Notes: generated by a model not told the origin, from the sequence alone. Counted from the first letter of the stretch, positions 36,052 through 45,990 are shown. The stretch: 64,000 nt of DNA from Hormoscilla sp. GM7CHS1pb (GCA_014323675.1 JACONN010000006.1:682001-746000), one strand, 5' to 3'. Numbers and translations are program-made.

Positions 36052-37498
36052 GGGTGCATCCCAGTTTGGCAATAAGTATAAATGCTGAGTTGATGAAGTT
36101 TCGAGATCGTGTTAGGCTTACAGAGTAGGCAAACGTTACCCCTGAAATTATGAATCCTGAGAAGTTGGCTCAAATTCAATCATATGCTTTGGGCATCGCT
36201 GCCTTGTTGTATGAGGAGGCTCAAGCGACTGTTCCAGAACAATTGAAAACGCTTGAAGGACTTGAAGCTACTGTCCGTGAGCAGTTACTCCAATACGTCA
36301 GTCCAGAAATTGCCCTTTTTTTATCCAAAACAGCAGTGGCACCACTGCCGGGCGAGTCCGAATCTTAAACAGCATTTTGGGCAAGATTGCAATTACCTCC
36401 AAACAAGCGGCATTTTTTGATGTTTTACCCTCTAGCCAGTGGAGCCCCTATCTGGAGAAATGTTGCTTGTTACTGAGTGCGAACTCTTCCTATGAACACG
36501 CCGAGGAAGATATTAAGGTGCTCACGGGGATTCCCGTCTCCCGGGGAACCCAGCAACGACTGGTGCAGCGCCATTCCAAAGAATTGCCTCTTGCCTCCGA
36601 AGCCCAAGAAAAAATGAGCCCTCCAAAAGGGAACGATCCCGGTCCTTCCAAAGAGTTGCCTCTTGCCTCCGAAGCCCAAGAAGAAATAAGCCCGACTCAA
36701 GGAAAAGAGCCCAGTCCGCCCAGTCCTTCCTGTAAGTTGCCGACAGCTTCTGCTTCCGAAGTCATTGAAGAAATGAGCATTGACGGGGGGAAAGTGCGCT
36801 TGCGGACCCCGCCAGGGTTTCCCTGTGAGTGGCGCGATTACAAGGGGGTCAATCTGCATGACCTGGGGGTAGCTGCTTTCTTTCGGGACAATGCTGGACT
36901 GGTCAAATGGGTCAATCAGCAGCCTTTGGCCAATCCGCTGGTGTGTCTCGGAGATGGTCATGATGGTATCTGGAATCTATTTGCCGAGATTGGTACGACC
37001 ATCTTTCGTCAAGAAATCCTCGATTGGTATCACTTGATGGAAAACCTGGAAAAAGTCGGCGGGTCCAGCTCTAGACTAGCACGAATAAAAGCCCTCTTAT
37101 GGTCTGGTAAGGTAGAAGAGGCCCTCAAAGAATTTGATGATTGGGATCATCCACGGGTGGAGAATTTTAGGGCCTATGTGACCAAGCATCGCCACCGCAT
37201 TGTCAACTATGGCTATTATCTTGCTGTTGGCATTTCGATTGGTTCGGGAGATGTAGAATCAACGATACACAGAAGGCAGCACGGATAAAGATTTCAGGAG
37301 CGCAGTGGAAAGCCGCCAATGTCCCACAGGTTCTACGGCATCTCGCAGCGTAGGGGGCCCGGAGCGTGCTTATCTTAATGGAGTATTCTCCAGGTGAGTC
37401 AAACAAGACATTACTTGATGACGACTAATCATACTGCCACCGAACGTGACCGCTTGTATCCTGAGTATTTTTACCGATTGCAAAACTGGGATGCACCC
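36052..37498 (+). mobile_element. ISKra4-type insertion sequence, copy 2, degenerate
   Basis: Inverted ends GGGTGCATCCCAGTTT (36052-36067) and AAACTGGGATGCACCC (37483-37498) enclose 1447 bases with a broken transposase. It lies 98 bases after copy 1. A third, isolated end of the same type, CTGGGATGCACCC, is at 38599-38611, where the M48 gene is cut. Confidence 0.75.
36150..37392 (+). pseudogene. ISKra4-family transposase, broken
   Basis: The N-terminal frame (ATG 36150, MNPEKLAQIQSYALGIAALL) stops at 36368. The main frame (RILNSILGKIAITSKQAAFF) includes EMSIDGGKVRLRTPPGFPCE W, CLGDGHDGIWNLFAEI and ISIGSGDVESTIH, then stops at 37288. The C-terminal piece ISGAQWKAANVPQVLRH continues in a shifted frame and meets a further stop. 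A ~60-residue insert holds a direct duplication of KELPLASEAQE (about 36577-36720). It cannot make an active enzyme. Confidence 0.75.
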
Positions 37499-37569
37499 TC
37501 GCCATTCGCCATTTTTCCCTTGCTGTTCCTGTCACTTGACAGACATGATTTGATATTTTATGATGTCTG

Positions 37570-37827
37570 TCAAGTGACCCGCTCGTCTTTATCAAAGGGT
37601 TGGTCGCCAATTCCTAGCTGCTTTTTACTGCGTTTGAGCTGCTTCCACAGTTGCTTAATTTCCTGGTAAGCTTCTTCTGGAGAAATTTTTCCGCCAGTTT
37701 CTAGATTACAGAGGTAGTTCACTCTCTGGGCAAACTCTTGGAGATTAGCATTAAAAACTATGTTTTCTGGCTTGAATTCGCCGTAGTAGCGACTGCGCGG
37801 ATATAAAAAATCTGAACTGTCCGTCAT
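37570..37827 (-). CDS. DUF7219-type conserved cyanobacterial protein
   Basis: 85 residues (MTDSSDFLYPRSRYYGEFKP, NANLQEFAQRVNYLCNLETG GKISPEEAYQ, IKQLWKQLKRSKKQLGIG). It matches a small soluble protein conserved across cyanobacteria with no known function; I assign the family name from memory. Length is normal. Mobile debris lies on both sides. Confidence 0.6.
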   Translation of the reverse strand: MTDSSDFLYPRSRYYGEFKPENIVFNANLQEFAQRVNYLCNLETGGKISPEEAYQEIKQLWKQLKRSKKQLGIGDQPFDKDERVT

Positions 37828-37923
37828 GGCTGCCGACCTGTGGAGTAAGTTACTTTTGATGTTACGAGCATCATAACATAGGAGAATGGGGAATGGGGAA
37901 TTGAGAAACTCACAACTGACAAA

Positions 37924-38248
37924 TGACTATAGTCGTCTTGGGCAGCATCAATACCACTTAGTAGCCGGGCCCGGAGTTCCCACGGCCCATCCTTGTCATG
38001 GATACTGCTTCCCGGTTTTACCCGGTTACCGCGAGACACTATTTCAGTCTGCTTAGTGCAGAGACTACCATCATGTGCAGTCTTTTCATCGTGGCAATGC
38101 CACGACTAGCAGCTTGGTAAATTCTCTTTTGCAACTTGTAAACTCTTCGCTCTAGCTTTCGCCAAGGAATTGTCTTCCATTCATCCATCGGTACCTGGGG
38201 CGCGATCGCCTTTGGTTCCGTGTCTATGACATCTGTATTGCTACTCAT
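37924..38248 (-). pseudogene. Group II intron reverse transcriptase remnant, centre deleted
   Basis: From ATG 38248 the protein reads ...MDEWKTIPWRKLERRVYKLQ KRIYQAASRG, the N-terminus of intron-encoded reverse transcriptases and similar to the intact copy at 40502. Sequence then jumps to the C-terminal end of the intron ORF in another frame (GSSIHDKDGPW). About 500 codons between are missing, so only the edges of an intron remain. Confidence 0.6.
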
Positions 38249-38261
38249 GACTTTTACCAGG

Positions 38262-38462
38262 GTGGGAGGACGAGAAACCCGACCAGATTCCTCTCCCCTT
38301 AGGCTAGGCTGATGAGAAACTCGACCAGATTCCTCTCCTCCCGGGAGTGGGAGGAAGATAAACCTGACCAGATTCCTCTCCTCCCAGGGGTGGGAGGACG
38401 ATCCAGGGGTGGGAGGACGATAAACCCGACCAGATTCCTCTCCTCCCAGGAAAAATTCACGG
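38262..38462. repeat. Degenerate ~40-60 bp direct repeats
   Basis: The core GACCAGATTCCTCTCCTCCC (with minor changes) occurs at about 38281, 38321, 38367 and 38427. Two copies are joined by AGGGGTGGGAGGACGAT, itself duplicated. No gene recognised in this stretch. Confidence 0.75.
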
Positions 38463-38470
38463 GGGTGTGG

Positions 38471-38833
38471 TCAAAAACAGTTGGTACGGGGGAGACCTCG
38501 TGGGGTGCAGGGCGAAGCCTGAGGAGAGTCTATCTGTAAACTTATGTCGTAATTGGCGCAAGAATGCCAGTCGCCCCTACAGCTATCTTTGCAAATCTGG
38601 GATGCACCCAGCGCCTGTTGCTCGTAAACTGGTACGATCGCCGCTCCCAGCTGTTGTTCCACCTCTATGGGAATATACCAGACTAAGGCATTCACTAGCA
38701 GCCCGATCGCCCACCACAGCAGCCACAGGACGATGGCGATAAATCCCACAAACAACCCCAAGATAATCAGCAGTTGTCGGTTGCTAGTGGGAGGATTGCG
38801 ATTTGGCTTTTTTCTTAGGTTATCAGAATCCAT
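38471..38833 (-). pseudogene. M48-type metallopeptidase, N-terminal fragment
   Basis: MDSDNLRKKPNRNPPTSNRQ followed by a 30-residue transmembrane helix (LLIILGLFVGFIAIVLWLLW WAIG) and VWYIPIEVEQQLGAAIVPVY EQQA matches the membrane-anchored start of cyanobacterial M48 (HtpX/Oma1-like) peptidases. Similarity ends after about 74 residues at 38611, precisely where an ISKra4-like end (CTGGGATGCACCC) begins. The HExxH catalytic part is absent. It lies 9 bases after the start of the leftward AIM24 gene's stop region, so it probably followed the AIM24 operon. Confidence 0.6.
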
Positions 38834-38841
38834 TTCTTAAT

Positions 38842-39540
38842 TCAGTTGCTACTCTGCACGGGACGGAAAGGGTTCAAGAAATTAATCAACCCATAAAGTT
38901 CGCGGGACTGAACCCAGAGTCGTCCGCGACCCCGGAAATGGCAAACCAATCCTTCCCCGCCCAAAATCCCCGTTTTCAGATTCCTAAATGATAACCCCCC
39001 GATTACCTCCACATTGTAATTCAAGCTATCTTCAAAGGCCACGATGTAGCTTGTATCTACCACATAGTCTCCCTCTACAGGAATTTCCACAATTCCGCCA
39101 TAGGAATTGAACCAGATATCCCCGCTTCCAGTTGCCCGCACCAAAAACAAGGATTCGCCACTAAAGAAGCCCTTAAATCCTTGAAACTGAGTATCGATTT
39201 CCACCGTTGGACTAGCAGCTACAAATCCAGAAGATTGAATCAACAAGCTTTTCTCACTCAGGTAATAATGCTGAATATCTCCCGGCATTGCTGGCGAGAT
39301 ATAGATTTGTCCTGGTTTTCCCTCGGCAGTAAACTCGCTGACAAACAGGGACTCCCCACTTACCATCCGCGCCATACCCTTCATCAAACCTCCTTGCATC
39401 TTTGATTTCATCTTGATGCAAGTATCCATTGCCGCCATTGCCCCCGATTCAACTAAGACAGTTTGATTCGCCTGTAAGTTAATAATTAAAGAAGCATAGG
39501 CTGGCGAATGTTCTATTTCGTAAGCAATCTCATTTGTCAT
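38842..39540 (-). CDS. AIM24-family protein, paralogue a
   Basis: 232 residues of the AIM24/TIGR00266 beta-barrel family. Motifs: VLVESGAMAAMDTCIKMKSK, GGLMKGMARMVSGESLFVSE F, VDTSYIVAFEDSLNYNVEVI and GGEGLVCHFRGRGRLWVQSR. In yeast mitochondria AIM24 stabilises a membrane complex; the bacterial role is unknown. It is the last of three paralogues on this strand, spaced closely (31 bases to paralogue b), presumably one operon before the intron inserted. Confidence 0.88.
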   Translation of the reverse strand: MTNEIAYEIEHSPAYASLIINLQANQTVLVESGAMAAMDTCIKMKSKMQGGLMKGMARMVSGESLFVSEFTAEGKPGQIYISPAMPGDIQHYYLSEKSLLIQSSGFVAASPTVEIDTQFQGFKGFFSGESLFLVRATGSGDIWFNSYGGIVEIPVEGDYVVDTSYIVAFEDSLNYNVEVIGGLSFRNLKTGILGGEGLVCHFRGRGRLWVQSRELYGLINFLNPFRPVQSSN

Positions 39541-39571
39541 TTTACTTTCCCTTTGGATTCACATCTCGCTA

Positions 39572-39896
39572 CTACTTTCTGGGGGGAAGCTGAGGGCCAA
39601 CTAATTGACCAAAAGCGCCTGGGTTGTGAGTCTGACAATATACTTTCCCTTGTCCTTGAAATCGACAAACTAATCCTTCGCCGCCCAAGAATGCTCCCCA
39701 CCAGCTAGGATTAGCTTTACCAATATTAAAGGTCAGACTTTTTTCAAAAGCCACAATATGACCGGTATCGACGATATATTCTCCGTTAACGGGTACTTCA
39801 TAAATCCCGCCAAAGGAGGTCAACAACAACTCACCATTACCCGTCATACTCAACCAAAAGATTGATTCTCCCGAAAAGAGCGATTTGAAACCTTGA
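39572..39896 (-). pseudogene. AIM24-family paralogue b, C-terminal piece split by intron
   Basis: In frame from the intron edge the sequence reads QGFKSLFSGESIFWLSMTGN GELLLTSFGG, VDTGHIVAFEKSLTFNIGKA and GGEGLVCRFQGQGKVYCQTH. This completes the N-terminal piece at 42305-42654: joining the two across 39896/42305 yields DVDIDFQGFKSLFSGES, the normal family sequence. There is an internal ATG at 39853, but independent translation seems unlikely to be functional. Confidence 0.85.
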
Positions 39897-40501
39897 GTGC
39901 GATTCGTTTAGCGTAAACTGAATTGACACAAGTCAATAATGGTGACCGCTAGCAGGGTTTCATTAGCCTTGACAACTTACAGATGATGGTGGTGAAAGCC
40001 CACCCCTCCAGGTGCAGGAGTGACAGCACCCTCCCCACGGTAGAGATGGCATCAATCCGTGAAGCGGGAAGGAAAGGCGCTCTAATCGGTAGCCTAAACC
40101 GGTTATCGCCAAGCAAGTAGTCATGATGAGCGAAAGCGAAGGTTTACAGATGTCGTTATTAAGAACCAGCGTAATAAGGCTGAGACGCTGGCCCAAAAGG
40201 GAAAGGATATAGGTCATTGGCGGACTCAAGGCCGACCAATAAGCACTGACCATAAACCCGGCATATAGAACCTATCTAAAACTACAACCAATCATCTGTA
40301 GGAACGAAGTAAACCAGGTATGTACTCTCAATCACCGGTCGATAGATTGAGTAGCCACCACAGGCGCAAACTCTGCTCTCATCTGGCAGGTCATACTTGG
40401 GAAAGATTGAGTGGAGAAGCACAAACGCCCATCTGTAATGGATGGGATAAGCTAACGCCCTCACGGTTTCGTCAATTGTGAAGTTGTGAGTAGTAGTTAA
40501 T

Positions 40502-42292
40502 ATGTCACGGAACACCATCAATAGAAGAGTGTATGACTGGAAGACTATCCCCTGGCAGAAGCTAGAGCGAGTAGTTTTTAAGCTGCAAAAACGAATTTAC
40601 AGAGCGGCACAGGAAGGCAATAGACAAAAAGTTCGCAAGCTCCAAGGGTTACTGAATAGGTCATGGTCCGCAAAGATGATAGCGGTACGGCAGGTAAGTC
40701 AACAGAACCAGGGAAAGAAAACGGCAGGTGTGGATGGAGTGAAAGCTCTAACCCCAAAGCAACGTCAGGAACTGGTAAGCCAACTCAGAGTCACCAAAAA
40801 GGTTAAGGCAAAACCCACACGAAGAGTATGGATACCAAAACCAGGAGGGGACGAAAAGAGGCCATTAGGGATACCGACAATGCACGACCGCGCATTACAA
40901 GGGTTGGTCAAACAGGCGCTAGAACCCGAATGGGAGGCGTACATGGAAGCCAACTCATACGGATTCAGATCAGGGAGAGGATGCCACGATGCAATAGAAG
41001 CGATATTCAACAGCATCAAGACGAAACCCAAATGGGTATTAGATGCGGATATTGCGAAATGCTTCGACAGAATCAGTCACTCAGCACTCCTTGATAAACT
41101 GAATACAACATCACCAATCCGCAGACAAATACGGGCATGGTTAAAAGCCGGGGTGATAGACCAAGGAACATGGCAAACCACGGAAACCGGGACTCCACAG
41201 GGGGGAGTAATATCCCCATTACTGGCCAATATAGCCCTTCACGGACTAGAAAAGGAAGTAATGAGCCTCGCGCAAACGAAAAAGGAAAAGGCAAAACTGA
41301 CAATAGTCAGATACGCCGATGACTTTGTGGTTATGCATGATGACCGGTCAATGATTGAACAAGCAAGAGGAGTAGTTGAGGACTGGCTAAAAGGAATAGG
41401 TCTAGAGTTAAAAGCCGAAAAAACAAGGATATCTCACACGCTGGAGGGAGAGAGCCCAGGATTCGATTTCCTAGGGTTCAATATCCGACAGTACAAAATG
41501 GGGAAACATAGAAGCGGCAAAAACTCTAACGGGACCACCCTAGGATTCAAGACCCTAATCAAACCAAGTAACAAATCCATTAGGAAACATAAAGAACAGC
41601 TATCACAGATAGTTAAAAGCCATAAATGTACACCACAAACAGCGTTGATAGCAAAACTGAACCCGGTAATACGGGGATGGAGTAACTATTTCAGGACAGT
41701 GGTAAGTAAGGAAACTTACAACGACATGGACAATCACCTATGGAAATTACTCTGGCAATGGGCAACACGACGGCATCACAACAAATCAGGGCAATGGATA
41801 GCTAAGAAATACTGGACCACTGAAGGTAAGAACCATTGGGTATTTGCCGGCAAGTCCAGAGAAATTGGCGAAATAACAATGGCCAAACACTCCGAAACTG
41901 AGATAGTCAGACACGTAAAGGTGAAAGGTACAGCTAGCCCTTTCGACGGTAACCTAGTCTATTGGAGCCAAAGATTACGGAAGAGCCCAGATGTAAGCAC
42001 AAGAATAATAAAGCTGCTCAAGAGGCAGGATGGCAAGTGCAGGCTATGCGGACTAACGTTCAAGGATGGTGACAAATGGGAAGTGGACCATATCCTGCCA
42101 ACCTCAAGGGGAGGTAAGGACTGGTATGCAAACCTACAGTTGCTACACGATTATTGCCACGACTATAAGTCTGCCAGAGATGGTAGCAAAGGCCGTATCC
42201 ATGACAAGGATGACGAAACTGAGGAGCCGGATGAGGTGAAAGTCTCACGTCCGGTTCTGAAGACGAGTCGGTCCGGTGACGGACTGGCTTAG
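40502..42292 (+). CDS. ltrA: Group II intron-encoded reverse transcriptase/maturase with HNH endonuclease
   Basis: 596 residues: RT fingers and palm (KTAGVDGVKALTPKQRQELV, RVWIPKPGGDEKRPLGIPTM HDRALQGLVKQ), the active site TIVRYADDFVVMHDD, the thumb/maturase X domain (NPVIRGWSNYFRTVVSKETY) and a C-terminal HNH nuclease (CRLCGLTFKDGDKWEVDHIL PTSRGGK, LLHDYCHDYK). All catalytic motifs are present and the frame is unbroken, so retromobility is plausible. The stop lies within the ribozyme's 3' domains, as usual for this intron class. Confidence 0.95.
   Translation: MSRNTINRRVYDWKTIPWQKLERVVFKLQKRIYRAAQEGNRQKVRKLQGLLNRSWSAKMIAVRQVSQQNQGKKTAGVDGVKALTPKQRQELVSQLRVTKKVKAKPTRRVWIPKPGGDEKRPLGIPTMHDRALQGLVKQALEPEWEAYMEANSYGFRSGRGCHDAIEAIFNSIKTKPKWVLDADIAKCFDRISHSALLDKLNTTSPIRRQIRAWLKAGVIDQGTWQTTETGTPQGGVISPLLANIALHGLEKEVMSLAQTKKEKAKLTIVRYADDFVVMHDDRSMIEQARGVVEDWLKGIGLELKAEKTRISHTLEGESPGFDFLGFNIRQYKMGKHRSGKNSNGTTLGFKTLIKPSNKSIRKHKEQLSQIVKSHKCTPQTALIAKLNPVIRGWSNYFRTVVSKETYNDMDNHLWKLLWQWATRRHHNKSGQWIAKKYWTTEGKNHWVFAGKSREIGEITMAKHSETEIVRHVKVKGTASPFDGNLVYWSQRLRKSPDVSTRIIKLLKRQDGKCRLCGLTFKDGDKWEVDHILPTSRGGKDWYANLQLLHDYCHDYKSARDGSKGRIHDKDDETEEPDEVKVSRPVLKTSRSGDGLA
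42224..42257 (+). ncRNA. Group II intron domain V
   Basis: A 34-base hairpin GAGCCGGATGAGGTGAAAGT CTCACGTCCGGTTC with the GAAA tetraloop and the conserved AGC-type catalytic start matches the domain V consensus. A near-identical sequence on the minus strand at 53695-53728 marks another intron remnant. Confidence 0.92.
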
Positions 42293-42304
42293 TGTAATAA
42301 GCCT

Positions 42305-42654
42305 AAGTCTATATCAACATCTGAAGCCGATGCCAGATAAGAAGTAGCCTGCACGACTAACTCCTGCCCCGTCATTTGATAAAGCATAATATCGCCTATC
42401 AATTTGGGGGCGATAAATATTTCTCCCCCGTCTCTGGGCGAGCTAAAGACGCTCAAAAACAGCGATTCCCCAGCTACCATCCGTTTCAGTCCGCCGAGAA
42501 TACCGCCCCCTTTCCCTTGTCGCAAGGTAGTGTTCGCACTAATAAAGCTACTCATGGCAATCATGCTGCCTGCTTCTGCCACTAATTCTTCTCCCGCCCC
42601 CAGAGTCACGCGGGCGATCGCGCTATCTGGTTGATGCCAAAATTTTATATCCAT
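42305..42654 (-). pseudogene. AIM24-family paralogue b, N-terminal piece split by intron
   Basis: MDIKFWHQPDSAIARVTLGA GEELVAEAGSMIAMSSFI and GILGGLKRMVAGESLFLSVF are the first half of an AIM24 protein. Similarity ends at DVDID, at the intron edge; three further codons are read from the intron before a stop. The start codon is 23 bases after the stop of paralogue c. Confidence 0.85.
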
Positions 42655-42677
42655 CTTCTCTACCTCATTGGTAATTT

Positions 42678-43340
42678 TTACTTAAATTTGGGGCTCAAAA
42701 ATGCCAGCAAACCACCAATACTGCGAGACTGAAGATAAATATCACCAGTACCCGTCAGTTGATTAACAAAACCTTCTCCCGAGGTGAGCGACCCCAGCAG
42801 ACCGCCAGCAAGTTTAATATTCATTTTAATTCCCGGATCGTAGGCGACCAAATGACCGGTATCGACAATAAAGTCACCCTTAATGGGTTTCCGAGTAATG
42901 CCACCATAAGCGCCAAAGAACACTATACCCTTACCGCTGACTTGCAGTTTGAAAAGTCCTTCACCAGAGAACCAACTCTTCAAACCGGCCCAGCGCACTC
43001 CCAGCTTCACCCCAGTCCCATGACAAATATAGGCACCAGGTTGAAAACAGAGGTCGCGCCCCCGCAGTTCCACAGAAACGATGTCGCCAATGCTAGACTG
43101 AGTGAGGACAAGATTTAAGGGTTGCTGGGTTTCATTGGAAAAGGTATTGACAAATAAGGACTCGCCCCCAAATAATTTTTTCAGCAAGGCTGAGAAGAAC
43201 CCACCAGAAAAGTGGGTCTTCATGGTAAGTTTAGCGTCCATGCTAGTCATGGCTCCCGCCTCAGCGGTTATGACCTCACCGGGATCTAGAGTAACGAAGA
43301 TAGCAGCAAAAGCTGGTTTATACCGAATTTCATAGTCCAC
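42678..43340 (-). CDS. AIM24-family protein, paralogue c
   Basis: 220 residues (MDYEIRYKPAFAAIFVTLDP GEVITAEAGAMTSMDAKLTM, FGGESLFVNTF, VDTGHLVAYDPGIKMNIKLA, GEGFVNQLTGTGDIYLQSRS). It is complete and is the first gene of the three-paralogue series. The three copies have only moderate similarity, so the triplication is old. A function is not established. Confidence 0.88.
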   Translation of the reverse strand: MDYEIRYKPAFAAIFVTLDPGEVITAEAGAMTSMDAKLTMKTHFSGGFFSALLKKLFGGESLFVNTFSNETQQPLNLVLTQSSIGDIVSVELRGRDLCFQPGAYICHGTGVKLGVRWAGLKSWFSGEGLFKLQVSGKGIVFFGAYGGITRKPIKGDFIVDTGHLVAYDPGIKMNIKLAGGLLGSLTSGEGFVNQLTGTGDIYLQSRSIGGLLAFLSPKFK

Positions 43341-43464
43341 TGGCCTTTCTCCTAGTTCTCACTATGATTATTTTACCATTTTTTCTGTTGGACTATATCT
43401 TTGTCAAGAAAGATTAAATCAAGGTTGAATAAGGACGATCGGCCCAGCAATGCCCACCCACATA

Positions 43465-45800
43465 CTAGCTTTTCTCCAAGAAAGCCATATTTAAGCCCGC
43501 ATGACTTAATTGCATCCGGTAGAGTGCAGCCAGTTCCTGACAACCGGACCACACAACCGCTTCCCCTTGCTTGTGAACCCTATTGGCCAGTTGCAAAGCC
43601 CGATCGCGCGTCATCTCAGGAATATACTTGAGCAAGCAGGCAATTACATAATCAAAGCTATGGAAATTATCGTTAAGCAGAATCACCAAATAGGAAGAGC
43701 GATCGCCAGAGGCCGATGGATCGGAGGGCGGCAAGCATTTAACATAACTAATAGCTTGCGCTAGACCGGGATTTAGCTGTACGGTCTGGTCGTAATCCGA
43801 TAGTACACCCCTTAAGTCTCCTAACCTGTAGCGCACCAAACTCCGACCCCATAGGCTTCCGCTAAATCTGGATTAAGAGCGATCGCCTGGGTATAATCTT
43901 CCAGGGCCTGAGAATCTTCGGCGATCGCCGCCCGGGCATGAGCCCGTTGCAGATAGCCTTCAGCTTCCTCAGGACTAACAAGCAGATTTTCCAAATAATT
44001 TTCGATTGCCAGATCGGCAAAATGTGCTTGCAGCAGGCGGTGAGTAAAAATGTAACCGCCACCGACCTTTTTTAACAAACCGCGTTCCGCCCCATAGTCA
44101 AGGAAACGGGCGTAGTTCCAGGGAATATCGCCATTACTATAAAGGACCAGGCGCTGAATAAAATGCTTAATGCAAGCATCTCCTCCCTTAAGCATTGCCA
44201 GCACTAGCCCCACGACCCCTCCAGTAAAGATCGGCAGACTTAAAACCTGTGGCAACAGCACTTTTCCCATTAGTCCTGCGCCGCCCATCAAGCACAGCAA
44301 ACCTCCCGTCACTGCAAACACGATCGCATTTTCCAATGACTGCCAGATACCCTCATTCGGAACTGTAGTTGTTTCCAGCTTTTCGCTCATCAGCCCGCTA
44401 AATAGTACCCCACTCATCCCCAGCACCACTCCCCAAAACAGTCCGCCACTCAGGCCACCACTGACTGCACAAATTAATCCCAAAGGCAGCCATTTTTTCG
44501 CATTTACCCAGGACCATTTTAGCGCTTCGGTTGCTTCTATTGGTTCTGTTTTCGTACTCGCTGCACCTATTAGCCCGCCAAATATCCCGATGCTGGGATT
44601 CCCTGCTACCAATCCCACTATCCCAGAAATCAGCCCCCAAATCAAACCATTAATTGCCTTGACCCAGAAAGCGTATTTTTTGTATGCCAAGGTCTTTTCC
44701 TTGCCGCTGAATTGCCAAAATGGTATAGTTAACTTCTGCTTGGGATCCAGACGCAACCAACTGGGCTGCATGCGCTCGATTAATAGTAAAGTTTGTGACT
44801 GCTGCTCCATCCTCAGAGCCAACCCGCTCAGCCATTGCAGCGATCGGGATTGGTCATATTGCTCGACTCTCTGGCGGCGGGTAAACATCCGTTGAATATA
44901 AGCATTAAATAGATGTTTGCGGGGATCCGACTCTAGGGCCGACAAATCTGCCACCGACATCTCCTCGTAAGCGCGGGCGATCGCCTGAAGCATCAGGGGT
45001 GTAGTTACCAACTCTTGGAGTTTTTTATCTGACTGAAGCAAAGTATTTAATTGAGACATTTCTGCCCTAATCAGATATTCCTGCACTGCTTCACCGGTCA
45101 GGGGCTGAATGGCGATCGCCCCTTGCAGCTTCAGGCGCTGTGGGAGCATTTCATAGTCTCGCAGGCGCGTCGTCACCACCATTTCCGTGCGCCCGTATTC
45201 CTGGCTAAATCGATCGATCGCCTGCAAGCATAATGGCATGTAAGTGACTTCATCCAACCCATCCAGTAACAGCAACAGTTCCTGAGATTTTATCCAACTC
45301 CGAGCAATTTGCTCGGGCACCTGATACTGGCCCTGGAGTTCGGCGACCAACCAATCGGCAAAAGTTTTTTTCTCCCGCCGCCAAAAAGATGATAGATTAA
45401 ATATAACTGGAATCGGGTGGTTCATATCTGCTTGGGCCCGTGAGAGCAGGTCTCGGGCCATCGACAGTAAGGTCGTGGTCTTCCCAGAACCCGGTTCCCC
45501 CAGGATCAGGAGACTTCGCCCCTCTCCCAGTCGATCGAACAAATCAATTGCCTTGGTACCTTGGGGCAATATTTCTCTGAGTTCTTCTGGGGTTTCCCAC
45601 CCCACCCCGATCGGGCCTTCTATAGCATCTAGTCGTTCTGCTAGACTCAGGGATATTGCTGGGGAGCTAATTTTTTCTAATACACCTCTAATCCAATAAT
45701 TTCTCACCTTATTCAGTAAAGTCTGGCGGTGGCGGTAACTTTCTCTGAGTGAAACTGCTTCAATCCTCTTTTGCAACTGTGGTAATGGCTGGATCTTCAT
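43465..45800 (-). CDS. NACHT NTPase with membrane segments, TPR and C-terminal ClpS domain (one frame break)
   Basis: From ATG 45800: an N-terminal region with LLNKVRNYWIRGVLEK, typical of cyanobacterial NACHT proteins; Walker A GEPGSGKTT (~101-109); Walker B LLLLLDGLDEV (~175-185); a winged-helix region; Gly-rich hydrophobic helices (~395-575, e.g. GLIWGLISGIVGLVAG and GGLSGGLFWGVVLGMSG); and TPR units (~615-690). The frame stops at 43821, but one more G in the C-run 43847-43850 (+ strand) continues GRSLVRYRLGDLRGVLSDYD QTV into a ClpS-like domain: YLVILLNDNFHSFDYVIACL LKYIPEMTRD, LANRVHKQGEAVVW. The ClpS motif has LNDN instead of LNDD; the His is kept. If intact, about 778 residues of a STAND protein with a proteolysis adaptor at its end. 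Confidence 0.8.
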
Positions 45801-45990
45801 ATATTTATCTTACCGGAAGTAGTCATCGTCACGGCCAAACCCAATAATCATGGTATTTTATGGTATTTTATGGCCCTTTTACCTGATGCAGCACGGATAA
45901 TCTTAGTTTGCCCTATTTTGTGTTCTGGTATATCTTTATTAAGAAAGATTAACTCGCGCAGTCTCTCGATCGCTTCTAATAATATAATCT

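Larger units (their letters stand above)
39897..42304 (+). mobile_element. Group II intron, inserted antisense in AIM24 paralogue b
   Basis: The 5' edge starts GTGCG at 39897 (consensus GTGYG). Ribozyme domains I-III occupy ~39897-40500, the maturase ORF fills domain IV, domain V is at 42224-42257, and a GGCTTA/TAAGCC hairpin at the 3' end may be domain VI. The 3' edge at about 42304 is deduced from the restored AIM24 frame. The intron lies on the + strand while the host gene is on the minus strand, so the AIM24 transcript contains antisense intron and cannot be repaired by splicing. Confidence 0.88.
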
